Below, piece by piece: positions 47,896-59,786 of a stretch of DNA of 64,000 nt. The stretch is taken from the NCBI GenBank assembly GCA_028583405.1, contig CM053244.1:248001-312000 (forward strand). The letters run 5' to 3'. The translations under genes and the position numbers were made by a program. The DNA is from Pogonophryne albipinna (taxonomy: Eukaryota; Chordata; Actinopteri; Perciformes; Artedidraconidae). The first letter of the stretch is position 1. Each line of letters begins with the position of its first letter. A model generated the notes under the pieces. That model was not told where the DNA came from and did not search any database. It worked only from the letters and a program-made list of their open reading frames with translations.

Positions 47896-49424
47896 GGCTA
47901 AGCTAACGTTGTATACAGATGTAGCACTCCAGATCAGACTCACATGGGTGTGTCCCAGTCAAAAGCCCAGCGGATCCCAGTGGCTGGGGGTGTTGCCAAA
48001 TTGCTAGAGGACGTTGCCCAATTTCTCCATTTGTTAAATTATAGGATTTAACCATGAGATGGCGCTTCATTCACAAATACACAAAGACAACTGGGTGTTG
48101 TAGAACTTAGTCTGTTTGCAATGTTTGCAGCTCTGCAGTTGTGTTTGCTGAATACTGTAGCATTTAATCACTTATTTGTTACTGTATGGTTTTCACAAGC
48201 TACTATAATGAAAAAACATCAATATTTTAGATCAAATAAAGTATATAGTTTGCTTTATGCAGTATATTTCTTGTAATATTGTTGGGGTGTTTTTACACAG
48301 TACAGTAGATTGAAGTAAATCAACTTATACATTAAGATAAGATAAGATGGACCTTTATTAATCCCGTGGGGAAATTCAGTAGTTCAAACAGCAACAGGGT
48401 GAGAGTGAAAAACAGGACAGCACAGATTCACACAGATTAATAAAATCAAAAATAAGATGAGCGATACAAATAATAATAATGAGAAACTATGAAATAATAA
48501 ATGAATAAAACTAAAATGTAATTATCATATCATATATTATAATGTATTGTATTATTAAGTAATATCATACATTAACCCCATTATAGCAGATGCCACATTG
48601 AATGGATGAACACATTTATGCATCAATAATTACAACAGAGTATTTCTAAATACAAGTTGTAAAAATACTTTGGAGTCGACCGTCACGCCGGCGTGATCAG
48701 ATCACATGACCTGTTCAAGCCGGTGCCGCATAAAAACAACAGTCCGGACAACATTGCCGTGTGTTTCTGTCGAAAGTACTGGCTTGAAACTATATCCCAG
48801 TCTTTGTTTCATGCAAAAAGACCCAGTAAACACGGAGATACGATGATATAAAGTTAATACATTTCAAAAGTATGAAAAATGGAAGCACATATTTGAATAT
48901 CTTCACCGTATTTGATCATTTTACGAAACGGAAAATACTGGAAACTTTAGATCCTGCTCAACAGGATGTATATGTGTATTTCTGTCGAAAGTACTGGCTT
49001 GAAACTATATGCCAGTCTTTGTTTCATGCAAAAAGACCCAATAAACACGGAGATACGATGATATAAAGTTAATACAGATATATTTCAGAAGTATGAATAA
49101 TGGAAGCACATATTTTAATATCTTCACCGTATTTTATCATTTTACGAAACGGAAAATACTGGAAACTGTAGATTCTGCTCAACAGGATGTATTTACCAGG
49201 GAGGGGGTGAGGTAATCAGGTAAACGGAGTGATACGAAACGAGACGAAAAGAGACGAAGAGGGACGGCGGGAACCGAAGAGAGACGGCGGGAAATGGAGA
49301 GAGACGAAGATATACGAAGACAGCCGGCGAGAGACGGCGGGAGACTGCGATTGAAGTAAAGTGACAGACAAACATTGAGAATTTAGATATAGTTAGATAG
49401 ATTTAGAGTTTTGAAGATTCAACT

Positions 49425-49640
49425 ATGATGAAGAGAACTCTGAACGTGAGTCAAGCTTTAAGCTTGTTTTTTGACATGGAGGAGGAGGAACCTGTGATGT
49501 TGCCCTCTGTGTCGTCGTTGACAGAAACCGCTTTGAAGCGTGGCACAGATAAAAACAGAAAAAACAGATTTTTGTACATAATGTGTATATATATATATTT
49601 GTATTATATTTATAATAACACTTTTGCCTTTTCAGAATGA
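49425..49640 (+). pseudogene. Possible piggyBac-like transposase N-terminal exon
   Basis: A 71-codon frame starts MMKRTLNVSQALSLFFD and continues with an acidic stretch (MEEEEP), the style of N-terminus seen in piggyBac-like transposases. Only the first ~45 residues look protein-like; beyond about 49560 the sequence becomes AT-rich. The DDD catalytic core and Cys-rich C-terminus are absent. Identification is tentative and depends on the TTAA-type ends. Confidence 0.4.
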
Positions 49641-49871
49641 AATCCCATTACCTCAATCAAACTTTCACATTATCATAGTGACATCCCATGTATATATTTC
49701 CAGCTTTTAAATGGTTTCGTTGTGCATGTTTGTGTTACCTATATGAAAAATAATATCATTTTCAAAATCTGTTTTTACGTTTTTTTTTGTGATTTTGTGT
49801 CCAAAATGTTCATATAGTATCTCAAAGTGAAATAAATAACTATCAGGTTATATAGGTGAGGTTGTCCTTAA

Positions 49872-51898
49872 CCTCTTAAGCCCTGAGCCTGTTTTTCAGG
49901 TTTCAGGCTCGAAAATGCCACTAACACAACAAAGACTATATCTTCACTTCTAAAAGAGGTAAATTAATAATCTTTTCTCTCAAAGTAATGATAAACCTGT
50001 GAGTTGGATGTAGAAGTGTCAGAATCAATATAGATGTTTTTATTTTAAAGTAAATTCAGATGGAACATAGTAAAAACATGTAAATTCTAATGTCCGCCTA
50101 AAAAAAAAACATTACTTATAGTCAAAACCACCCTTGAATGATGGGTTAGTAGACTAAAAGCTTTAGGAATCCAAACTATAACATATAATAAGTACCCTGT
50201 ATCAAGATTGATGCAAAACAAGTGAAATTTGACCTTTTTAGAGAGGTTTAGAAAAATAAAGTCCAGGCGGACTCACCTCTGGGTAATTTGGGAACCATCA
50301 GTTCCATTTGAACTTTTTCACTGTAAAAATCATTTTATTACTTTGAATTTTCACTATAGGTATTCATTCCATCCAAATACAACTGTTGTGAAAAAAATAT
50401 AAGAACATACTCTGTTATCCTCTTAGGCAAGGCAAGGCAAGTTTATTTATATAGCACTTATAGGTCCCACGGACCGAAATCGCGTCATTTGCAGGAAACA
50501 ACGTCTAAGGAACCTTACTATTTAATAAACTATGAATATTTTATATCCATATAACGGGAAAAAACTAATTTAACTGATCTTTTTCATTTATTTTTTCAAA
50601 AAAAACACAATGCTAACAGTGAGCATCTGAATTAGCCCCGAGCGAAAAATGCTAACCTATTACTGCACCGAAAATCACTCCTAGCTCCCTTATTACTTAT
50701 CCTAACTCCCTTATTACTTATCCTAGCTGCACATCCAACACATCGTTTATGATCGTAAAGACACAGAATCTAACGGTGCCCACCTCAACACTGAAAGATA
50801 CAAACTTGCGACGTTATCAACAAAAACGTACATCAAAACAAGTGGCGCTAGGTACTAGCATGCGCTAGGCTAATGGCTTACCTTCCTCTTTGCCTGGTCT
50901 AAACTGGTCTTCAATGGCATTACAACGATAAAAACGATGCTGTAGTTAATCCATAGGTTAATATCCAATGTGGCTGTGTCCCCTTTGAAATGTTCTGATA
51001 ATCTATAAGCAATAAAACTGCAATTCCGTTATCTGCTGTCTGCTCTGTGCTCCGTGTGCTCTGGGTTCTGCTGTAATGCCTGCTGTTACGTAGTAAACAA
51101 TAAATGAAGCCGCCTGCGTAAAGTACTTAAACTGGCTGGCATTCTTTATACTTTACGCAGGACCATATCTCTGGAACCCATTGGTCGATTCGTGTGATTT
51201 ACACCTTTTTCTTAACCATCAGAACCAATAGAATCGATGGGCAGTTCCCAAATCAACGTAAAAATTACCATAGCGGACGTAATAGAGAAGCGAACAAAGC
51301 ATATCTGAAAGTGCACGCCTGGACGGCAACATTTTATACCCAGTATATTGCCATAAATATGATGAAGGATTATCAGTCAAAATTTCTACTTGACACAAAG
51401 ACATTGGATTAACCTTGAGCGGCGTTTTTATTCCGGTGAACACAACTTTTGATCACAAATCAAAAAAGGTAAGACGAAATTATTGTAATATTTTTTAAAC
51501 CGGATGTTGTTTACTTTCTCTTTTCTGGCTGATAGCTCCGCAATTCGGGGGCGTACAGTGATGATATTATATGTCTGGAATCTGTGGAGTCTCAGCTTTA
51601 AATCGTATATCTTGTTTGTGCAGTTACGATAAGTAATAAGGGCATTTCTACCGTGAGTGCTGTGCAAAATCCGTTAGCATTAGTTAGCATTTTTTCGCTC
51701 CATGCTAATTCAAAGGCTTGGTATTACTCTTGTGTTTCTTTTAGCTAAAAATGGTTCACATTGTCAGTTAGCGGAGTTTCTTAACGTTAAAAGGGTATGG
51801 AACATTAATAGTTTCATAAATGTTAAGAAGCCCTGAGACATAGTCTCGTAAAAAAACTGTGGGGGGGGTCCACTGGGGGGACCCTCGGGCTTAAGAGG
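49872..51898. mobile_element. Family M, copy 6 (2,027 bp, chimeric)
   Basis: TTAA on both sides (49868-49871, 51899-51902) and ends CCTCTTAAGCCC and GGGCTTAAGAGG. The left 400 bp is the usual inner block. The middle (50620-51020) holds the copy 1-type exon on the minus strand with a conserved donor at 50875-50881, but its ATG is changed to ATA. The right part (51180-51870) holds a diverged exon on the plus strand (MMKDYQSKFLLD, donor GGTAAGA about 51469). A retroposon-tail-like string (GGCAAGGCAAGTTTATTTAT) lies at 50428-50452, and an unrelated ~95-bp segment sits at 51065-51160. Confidence 0.8.
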
Positions 51899-52254
51899 TT
51901 AAAAAAAGATACCAAACATTGACATGCCAAACATTTCTTAATGGGGTTTAGTAAGACAAATCAAAAGTATGTGAAAACGGCCAAATTAGCCCAGGACTCC
52001 AAAGGGTTAATAACATAATGATTACTTTCAGATGATAATACTTTTCGGGGTTAGGTACGGTCTGACAGCGCTTAGCTCTCTGCTGCAGAGAAGATCACTG
52101 CTCTAAACAAAGTCAAAAATCCTACATCCAAACGGAATAAATATAATTAATTATGATGAATACGTTAAGTCTTGTTCATTGTTTTCACTTTTATTAAATG
52201 TTTGATATTTCCGGTGGAAATGGTGGACTATCGGACATTCAAAATGCAGCATAT

Positions 52255-52445
52255 TTTCACTCTTACACACATATATTCTCCTTTTACATACATACATTTT
52301 CACTCTCACACACGTATATATTTACACTCACACATTCATACATTTTGCTCTCATATTATCATATTTCAATGCACACATTCATACATTGTCACTCACACAT
52401 TCATGCATTTTGTTCTCATATTCATACATTTTGCTCTCATGCGAA
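52255..52445 (+). repeat. Degenerate ~30-bp minisatellite
   Basis: Repeated words CACACATTCATACATTTT and GCTCTCATATTCATA recur irregularly. Overlapping frames (52172-52474) reflect the repeat, not a gene. Confidence 0.75.
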
Positions 52446-52638
52446 ATCTACTAAAACATAGTATGTCATGGTAGTGGTCAGCTGTTAAACACAAAAGTGT
52501 ATCTTAAGAGCTGTGGAATGTGACCCTTGGGAGAATTCCTCCACACATTCCGATGGCCAATTCGTTTTAAACAAAGAGTTCGCAACACAGGACAGCATAG
52601 GCAACATGGGGGGTGGGGGCTGGTGAACGGTCTGGTCA

Positions 52639-53007
52639 ATGTTTGTAAACACAATCCCCAGGATGTGTCCTAATCAAACCAAAAGAGAAAATGCAGATAT
52701 CATTCTCTCTCTCGACTCGCTGGTATCTCGAGCTGAGCGCTCATTGGTGTTCATACAGCTGGGCTGCTGTGTATATCTAGTGTATTCATACTGTACCCCT
52801 CCTCACTGTTTATTCATCATTCAACAATTTACACCTTCCTTTTTTCCAGTCAAGAGGTTGAAAAAGATTGAGTCCTATGTTTCCAATTGGTTCCCAAATC
52901 TGAACATTGACCAGTGGCATAAGATCAGGAGCCGGGTAAATGAGAGACTGAGGAGCCCCCGAAAAACAGATCCCGAAATAGCTCATCCTGGTTTCCGCAG
53001 CAGATAG
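52639..53007 (+). CDS. Unrecognised 122-codon frame, possibly with an intron
   Basis: The frame reads MFVNTIPRMCPNQTKRENAD at the start and a basic, helical-looking end (KRLKKIESYVSNWFPNLNI, then RSRVNERLRSPRK). Between the two is a hydrophobic, low-quality stretch. A pyrimidine-rich CCTTTTTTCCAG just before TCAAGAGGTTG (about 52850) resembles a 3' splice site, so the real exon may begin there. AATAAA follows at 53044. I do not recognise the family. It may be the last exon of an element-borne gene. Confidence 0.3.
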   Translation: MFVNTIPRMCPNQTKRENADIILSLDSLVSRAERSLVFIQLGCCVYLVYSYCTPPHCLFIIQQFTPSFFPVKRLKKIESYVSNWFPNLNIDQWHKIRSRVNERLRSPRKTDPEIAHPGFRSR

Positions 53008-54021
53008 GCCTTCAGTATGGTGTCTGTTATGTCAGTTATTTTAAATAAAACGGTGAAAACTGAACTTGAAAACTGTTTCCTCTTTTTATTTTATTTATTA
53101 TTTTCGGGACGGGGAGACGTGGGGAGACGTGTGTGATTAAAAATTAATTTGCAGAAATGTAAAGTGATAACTAAGCTAACTAAGTTATATTCATATTCTT
53201 GACGGGAAGAGCAGTGTAAATGGGTGGCCATATGCATTTGAAAAGCAATATAAATCACACAGTTATTATACAATAGGCTTTAAAAGCACCATCGATTACC
53301 ATTACCTTTATCCAATTCAAACTTTGGACGGGAAAAAAGGAAGGTGTAAATGGTTGGGCTATACTGTAGGCCTACTGTATACATACAAAGGCCATTCAAG
53401 CTAGAGTTCTTCTGGAAATGTTCACATCAGGCACCTTCAAGTTAAACAATACTACAGTAAACAATTAACACAGTAAATTATGTGGATTAAACCACATTTA
53501 TTTCGTTAAAGATAAACGAAATATGATTTTGTTTGAATGATTAAATGTCATCAGGCAGCTTCAAGTTAAACAATCAGGTGCACACTTTAATGTGCCGCCA
53601 CCTCCGGAGTCGGCTTGACTCGGTTTAAAGAATGCACAAATGTGTTTAATCGTTAATGTCAGATATGTACTAAGTAGCCTAAATACATTTGTTCCTGCTC
53701 AAGATTAGATTCAACTTTATTGTTATTGCACATATTGCAGGTACTGAGACAACGAAATGCAGTTTAGCTTCTAACCAGGTGCAACAAGCAGCGAAAAGTA
53801 ATGTGCACAATACTACAGTAAACAATTAACACAGTAAATTATGTGGATTAAACCACATTTATTTCGTTAAAAAGAAACGAAATATGATTTTGTTTGAATG
53901 ATTAAATGTAGGGTGAATTGCCCTAATGTGGGACATTTTTGCATTTCAGACTTCGGGAATATATTGCGATATGAAGCCGATACAATACATCAAAATCCAG
54001 TACCATTCCGAAATCCCCAGT
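53008..54021. repeat. Non-coding DNA with a 100-bp direct duplication
   Basis: About 53448-53548 and 53806-53906 are nearly identical direct copies, sharing TATGTGGATTAAACCACATT and differing at GAT/AAG. A third short match (TTCAAGTTAAACAAT) is at 53436 and 53562. Between them, 53705-53803 resembles a fish retroposon tail (TTCAACTTTATTGTTATTGC). Confidence 0.6.
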
Positions 54022-54681
54022 AATATTAGACACTAATAATACAGTAAACTATTAACACTGTACATATTATTGTTTGCCCGTGGGATTAGGATGATCGGTA
54101 GTGAGAGCGCTGCATTTTCCTCAGGTCGGATGTGATATAAAAACAAAGCGATTATTTTTGTTGTTGTAAACTCACGTGGATTAAATTTAGTGCATTAATT
54201 TCAACTCGCGAACATATGATACATTAAATGATCGTGAGGATGATGATTGGAAATTGTTTGTTTGAGCCGGGATGCATTTCCTGATCTAAAAACATAGCGA
54301 TGGTTTTGTACTTACACCTACGTGAATTAAACATTATTTTGTTAAATAAAAACATGGTGATGTTTAGTAAATGATTACATGTCTCTTATTTAGCACAGAA
54401 TATGATCCTATCCGTGACATATGGATCTTAACAAATATCCGCTATATCAGATACCTGTAGATCTATCAGCTGTTTATTTCACATGAGTTCCAGTGTGGCA
54501 GCTTTTTAATCACGGCTCCCCCTGGTGGATCCATGATCCATTGCAGCTGGTTTCATTATAATTAAATGTATTTATCAAGGGGGCGTTTCAAATCCTGCGG
54601 GGGTTTTTCCTTTTCAGCAGGGGCCCACCCCGTGCCGATCACGGACCCGCACGGGTAGGCGTCTGAAATGAAGCGCTACAT
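54022..54681 (-). repeat. Family X, copy 3 (uninterrupted)
   Basis: In reverse orientation this matches 17941-18173, 21956-22060, and parts of 22080-22250 and 23500-23560, without hAT element B or family M copy 2. It ends with GCTACATCTGTA (54667-54678), the inverse of copy 1's start. It serves as an empty-site reference. Confidence 0.75.
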
Positions 54682-54869
54682 CTGTATGCTCCGTCCACAC
54701 TCACAACAACGGCCTACAGACATAAATAAACCAGCGACTGTATTCGTTCTTCTTTAACTTCTGTATAGTTTCTGAACAGATATGAGGAGCTGTGAGCTCT
54801 GTGTGCTAAATGCTAACAGCTAACGGCTGATGTTTACTGGTCGAACGTCAGTGACTGCAGGCTGAGATC

Positions 54870-55067
54870 CTCACCGCTGATTGGCTACCGCGAGATCGCG
54901 TCACTCGAATATGTTTGTCGTGGTCCCCTTCAATCGCGCCGCGGAATTCACATCCACCGCTTCATGCTCGCCGTCGGAGCAAATTTGCGTCTGTCCGCAC
55001 CTCTGCATTGACTTTACATGTAATCGCGCCGCCCCCAAACATCGCATTGCGTCCGGTGTGAACGCAG
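54870..55067. repeat. MITE-like terminus, right (inverted CCGGTGTGAACGCAGC)
   Basis: The right edge CCGGTGTGAACGCAGC mirrors the sequence at 44263. Inside are ATCGCG/CGCGCC words as in other members of this kind of element. No coding sequence. Confidence 0.5.
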
Positions 55068-55084
55068 CATCAGGCCTTAAATTC

Positions 55085-55838
55085 TGATTATCAAATGTAC
55101 AATGGGAGCCTTTTCTTATCATGCTCCACATTTGAGGAATCAGCTTCCAGTTTGTGTTCTGGCAGCAGACACCCTATCTGTTTTTAAGAGTGCGCTTAAG
55201 ACCTTCTTTTTTGATAAAGCTTATAGTTAGGGCTGATTAGATTCAGCCCCTAGTTTTGCTGATATAGGCTTAGTTTGTCGGGGGACATCTTACTTCTTCC
55301 TTCTCTCTGTCTATACCTGTGTACTCTCATGTTCCGATTAACCCAGCTTCCCCAAATTTCTTTATTTTTGGTGTCTATATACGCCGTGATCCGGAGTCAT
55401 GGATGATCCTGCGGTCCTGTGTCCTGCATCGCGAGCCCTGGATCTTGAGTCGTGGCTGTGGTCATGGATCATAGGTCCTGGATGGATATCCTCGTGGATT
55501 CATCTTCCTATTATACACACATGCATTTCCAAACATTTGGACTACCTATGTTGCAAATGTATTATCTTTTCAATTTACACACGGCATCTATTGCACGTCT
55601 GTCCGTCCTGGGAGAGGGATCCCTCCTCTGTTGCTCTCCCTGAGGTTTCTCCCATTTTTCCCTTTAAACTGTGGGTTTTCTCCGGAAGTTTTTCCTTGTA
55701 CGATGTGAGGGTCTAAGGACAGAGGGTGTCTTATTGTCATACTGATATTCTGTACACACTGTGAAGTCCACTGAGACAAATGTAACATTTGTGATATTGG
55801 GCTATATAAATAAACATTGATTGATTGATTGATGTAAG
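55085..55838 (+). mobile_element. LINE 3' end with (TTGA)n tail
   Basis: The plus strand opens with a reverse-transcriptase C-terminal trace (SYHAPHL, NQLPVCVLAADTLSVFKS, KTFFFDKAYS at about 55110-55230). A 3' untranslated region contains the fish-repeat string GGGCTATATAAATAAACATT, ending in GATTGATTGATTGATG. It is a different LINE family from the L2 copies elsewhere in this window. It is strongly 5'-truncated. Confidence 0.7.
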
Positions 55839-55849
55839 ACTCTTTAATT

Positions 55850-56062
55850 TACAGTTTTTTACTGTGTTCAATCTGAATTTTCTTTAAAATAAAAAACATC
55901 TATATTGATTCTGACTTTTCTACATCCAACTCACAGGTTTATCATTACTTTGAGAAAAAAGATTATTAATTTTCCCCTTTTAGAAGTGTAGTTATGGTAA
56001 TTTGTTCTAGAAATGTCATTTTCGAGCCTGAGACCTGAAAAACAGGCTTGGGGTCTAACAGG
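55850..56062 (-). mobile_element. Family M, copy 7 (one end)
   Basis: Matches the last 200 bp of copy 1 (TTCAATCTGAATTTTCTTT ... CCTGAAAAACAGGCTTGGGG) and ends TAACAGG with TTAA at 56063-56066. The other end is missing; the LINE tail abuts it. Confidence 0.8.
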
Positions 56063-56066
56063 TTAA

Positions 56067-57795
56067 GACTTTTTAAGACCCCGCGGGAACCCTGCGATAG
56101 CCCAATCCGTCAATCAAGGGGAGGGGGTGGGGGTTAGAGAGGAGAGAATAGGGCCGCGAGATGAAAGGTGAAGGGACAGGGGATCAAGATGAGAGGCGAG
56201 GGGGGGGGCTGCAGAGGTGAGCAGAGAGGATGGAGATGAGAGGAATGAGGGTGAAGGAGATAGCAGCTCCGCGGCAGAAGATTAAAGCCCCTCCACACAG
56301 CGCTGGCCCCATTAATGTTTAACAAAACGCCCCGGCAGAGAGATCATCTCCCCCTCCTCTGTCATTCACACCCCTCCAAGGGCCACACAGCGCACCGTGG
56401 CAGGAAGACACAGCGGATAAAATATTTACAAAAGGCAATCATTTGTTTATTTCCCTGACATGAATAATTGTGATCAATGTTTTATTCATGCTGTATTGTT
56501 TATTGCCTCCAATCTGAGGAGAATAGGCCGCCTTTTGAACGTCAACTGAGACAGCCAATTATAGAAGTATGATCCTTTTGTGCAGTACTATGTTTGAGAG
56601 GGAGCCTTTTGTGCCTTGTCTTCCAAAGAAACAAAGAGTCGGAGGGGGGGAAGCGTCACCGTCTCTCCTAATTGGCTGATTCTGAGCCTTCATGATGGAT
56701 GGGGAGTGCTGAGGAAGAGGTGGTTGAGAAGAAGAAAGGAAAGCTGGAGGTAGGGGAGAGGTGGGAGCGACAGCATGTAACGTGTGTTTACTGAGCGCAG
56801 CTGATCACAAGTGGCATTCAATTTCACTGTGTTGACAGAGAGCACCCTACCCAGCAGCACATTTATATTGGAGTTAGTTCAGAGGGGCTGAGTCAAGCTG
56901 CATTCAAAACTGTTCAGCACAGAAGGAAACATTCAGTACAAAACCATTGGTCAATAAAAGGTCAGTTTACCCAAATCACACATCTTCACACTTTTCCCAG
57001 CTCGGGTTCTGATGAGATTTTTATTGTACTACAAAGTACACAAAGTGCATTTGAAAAACAAAGCAGGGTCTCCATGTAAAAGAACGCCTAGTACCAAAAA
57101 GCTGGCACTGAAATACTTTCAATTTTCATGATGGTAATATACCAGGATTGACAGAAAATGCTATTGGCCATTCCAAAATGGTTATAATGAAAACTCCAAT
57201 ATGACATGAATGCTGTAGTTGCCGTAGTGCAATAGGTATGTGGATTATTTACTTATAGAACTGGTGTTCCACATGTGATGCTACACTGAAACTCACTCAT
57301 TTTCATTACTTTGTTGAATAATATTATTTGTTCATAACTGAGAGATATAATATCCAAAACAGTGTAAATAGGATGTTGTGAAATAAAGTTGGTGCTTGCT
57401 CTGCTTTTTATTAGACTTATAAAATGTCAGCAGATCAAACTTGGATTTATGTACTGTGGGCTCAGACCAGACCAGACCAGTGCACATTTAAATAAGCTTT
57501 GATTCACCCAGGTACTTCTTCATTCACTTAATAATAAATCTGAAAGTCTTTGAGCAGACCCGCCATGCATCATACATAGAACATGGTTAAGATCTTGTTT
57601 GAAGTGAGACCAGCTGCGGAGCTGCCTCACAACATTAGCACTGCGACTCTATCAGTGAGGATGCTTTATGATGGAGGGAGGAAGTACACTAAGAGCTTTT
57701 CCCTTCATAAGTCAAGGGATAATATTGACATGGCTAAAGATTCCACTGCTCTGTATCCTTACTTATAGAAGCCTATTTCTGACCAAAAAAATGAA
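56067..57795. other. Unassigned DNA
   Basis: No gene or element recognised. A G-rich/purine-rich segment (56110-56260) and ordinary mixed-composition DNA. Confidence 0.45.
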
Positions 57796-57952
57796 GGAGA
57801 GACCATAGGCGGAGTTTGACATTTGTGCTTGGGGGGGCAAACCTTTTTTAATGACGTCAGTACACAGTCCCAACTATTGCTTGGGGTGCTATGGATACAG
57901 TAGCAATAAAGCCAGCGTTCACCGCACTGACTATGACTTTTCCACATACGAA

Positions 57953-59520
57953 CACATTACATTGCATTTAGCTGACGCTTTTATCCAAAGCGACTTACGT
58001 TACGTGCGTTCGACCAACAAAATACAAACTTGAAGAAAACAGAATCATATAAGTACATCAGGTTTCATAGAGCAAAAACATTTCAAGTGCTACTCAACTG
58101 GCTTTAGGTAAGCCAGTCCTTTATTAGTATATAAGTGCTTTGTTAATAGTTATATTGCTCGAAGTGGAGTCGAAAGAGATGAGTTTTCAGTCTGCGCCGG
58201 AAGGTGTGTAAGCTATCTGCTGTCCTGATGTCAATGGGGAGCTCATTCCACCATTTTGGAGCCAGGATAGCAAACCCACATGTTTTTGCTGATGGGAACT
58301 TGGGTCCCCTTCGCAGCGAGGGTGCAGCGAGCCGTTTGGTTGATGCAGAGCGGAGTGCACGTGCTGGGGTGTACAGTTTAACCATGTCCTGGATGTAGGA
58401 AGGGCCAGATCCATTCGCAGCATGGTACGCAAGTACCATTGTCTTGAAGTGGATTCTAGCAGTTACCGGAAGCCAGTGGAGGGAGCGGAGAAGCGGCGTG
58501 GTGTGGGAGAATTTAGGAAGGTTGAAGACCAGACGAGCCGCTGCATTTTGGATGAGCTGCAGAGGTCGGATGGCACATGCAGGTAGACCAGCCAGGAGGG
58601 AGTTTCAGTAGTCTAGGCGTGAGATGACGAGAGCCTGGACCAGAACCTGCGTCGCTTTCTGGGTCAGCTGGGGACGTATCCTCCTGATGTTGTAAAGCGT
58701 GTATCTGCAGCAGCGGGTTGTAGCAGCTATGTTTGCAGTGAAGGACAGGTTGTTATCTAGGATCACACCCAGATTCCTTGCAGTCTGAGTCGGGGAAACA
58801 ACAGAGGTGCCGATGTTGATTGTTAGGTCAAGAGTGGGACAATCTTTTCCCGGAAGGAAAAGCAGTTCAGTCTTGTCAAGGTTGAGCTTGAGGTGATGAG
58901 CAGACATCCACTGAGAGATGTCAGCTAGACAAGCAGAGATGCGTGCGACGACCTGGGTCTCTGAGCGGGGAAAGGACAGAATTAATTGGGTGTCGTCAGC
59001 GTAGCAGTGGTATGAAAAACCATGCGGGCTAATGACAGATCCGAGCGAGTTTGTGTACAAGGAGAAGAGGAGGGGACCAAGAACAGAGCCCTGAGGGACC
59101 ACTGTAGTTAATTGACAAGGGTCGGACTCCGACCCTCTCCAAGTAACCCTGTAGGTGCGGTCTTTGAGGTATGAGGTGATGAGGGAAAGAGCAGTGCCTG
59201 AAACTCCAAGTTCTTGGAGAGTGCGAAGGAGGATCTGATGATTCACCGTGTCGAATGCAACAGACAGGTCCAAAAGGATGATGACAGAGGAGAGGGAGGC
59301 TGCTTTAGCCGTGTGCAGTTCCTCAGTGACAGCAAGGAGGGCAGTTTCTGTGGAGTGACCTGCCTTGAAACCAGACTGGTGCGGATCCAGAAGGTTGTTC
59401 TGATGGAGATAACAGGAGAGTTGTTTAAAGACAGCGCATTCAAGTGTTTTAGACAGGAACGGGAGGAGAGAGACAGGCCTGTAGTTTATAACATCAGACG
59501 GGTTGAGAGTGGGTTTCTTT
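57953..59520 (-). pseudogene. L2-type LINE, copy 3 (5'-truncated)
   Basis: Minus strand; the short CATTACATTG tail is at 57954. The ORF2 frame runs from 59273 (and upstream without start) to 58143, with one in-frame TGA at 58605-58607, at the same cysteine codon as in copy 2. AFDTVNH and YADD are intact; VPQGSV is preceded by V where others have G. Truncated at 59520, shortly upstream of the conserved finger region of the reverse transcriptase. Confidence 0.85.
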
Positions 59521-59786
59521 ACACAACTCGTCTAGTCATGCATGCCTCATGCCCGTACACTCACACTCATATGGAAGGGGCGGTCTCTCCCCCCCAACAA
59601 CAGTGCATTACATAACTGTAAAACTTATCATAACTGTGCACATCTTATACTTATTTGATAACTACTATATCCCTTGGTTACTTGAACATGCTACAATATT
59701 ATTAACCAGTGTCCTACCTTATTAAAATATTGATATACGAAATATTTGTATTGGAACAGTTTTAGACGTAGTAATGCTTTAACATA

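Larger units (their letters stand above)
48669..52006 (+). mobile_element. piggyBac-like element (non-autonomous) with a nested family M copy
   Basis: The right end, read inverted, is TTAACCCTTTGGAGTC with TTAA at 52007-52010. The left end TTTGGAGTCGACC lacks the first bases and TTAA, apparently by a small deletion that also removed some family Y sequence. 48764-49190 is two tandem copies of a 215-bp unit. 49200-49350 is a degenerate GA-rich repeat. The only coding piece is a possible transposase first exon at 49425. Family M copy 6 occupies 49872-51898. Confidence 0.65.
47911..52060 (+). repeat. Repeat family Y, copy 2, interrupted by a piggyBac-like element
   Basis: 47911-48670 and 52010-52060 match family Y copy 1 in reverse orientation. 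The match resumes at TAACATAATGATTA and CAGATGATAATACTTTTC after the insert. The start TACAGATGTAGCAC is adjacent to the right side of hAT element G. Confidence 0.7.

Noticed and set aside
52172..52474. 100-codon frame rich in H, S, T, Y and I
   Set aside because: It is the translation of a degenerate minisatellite.
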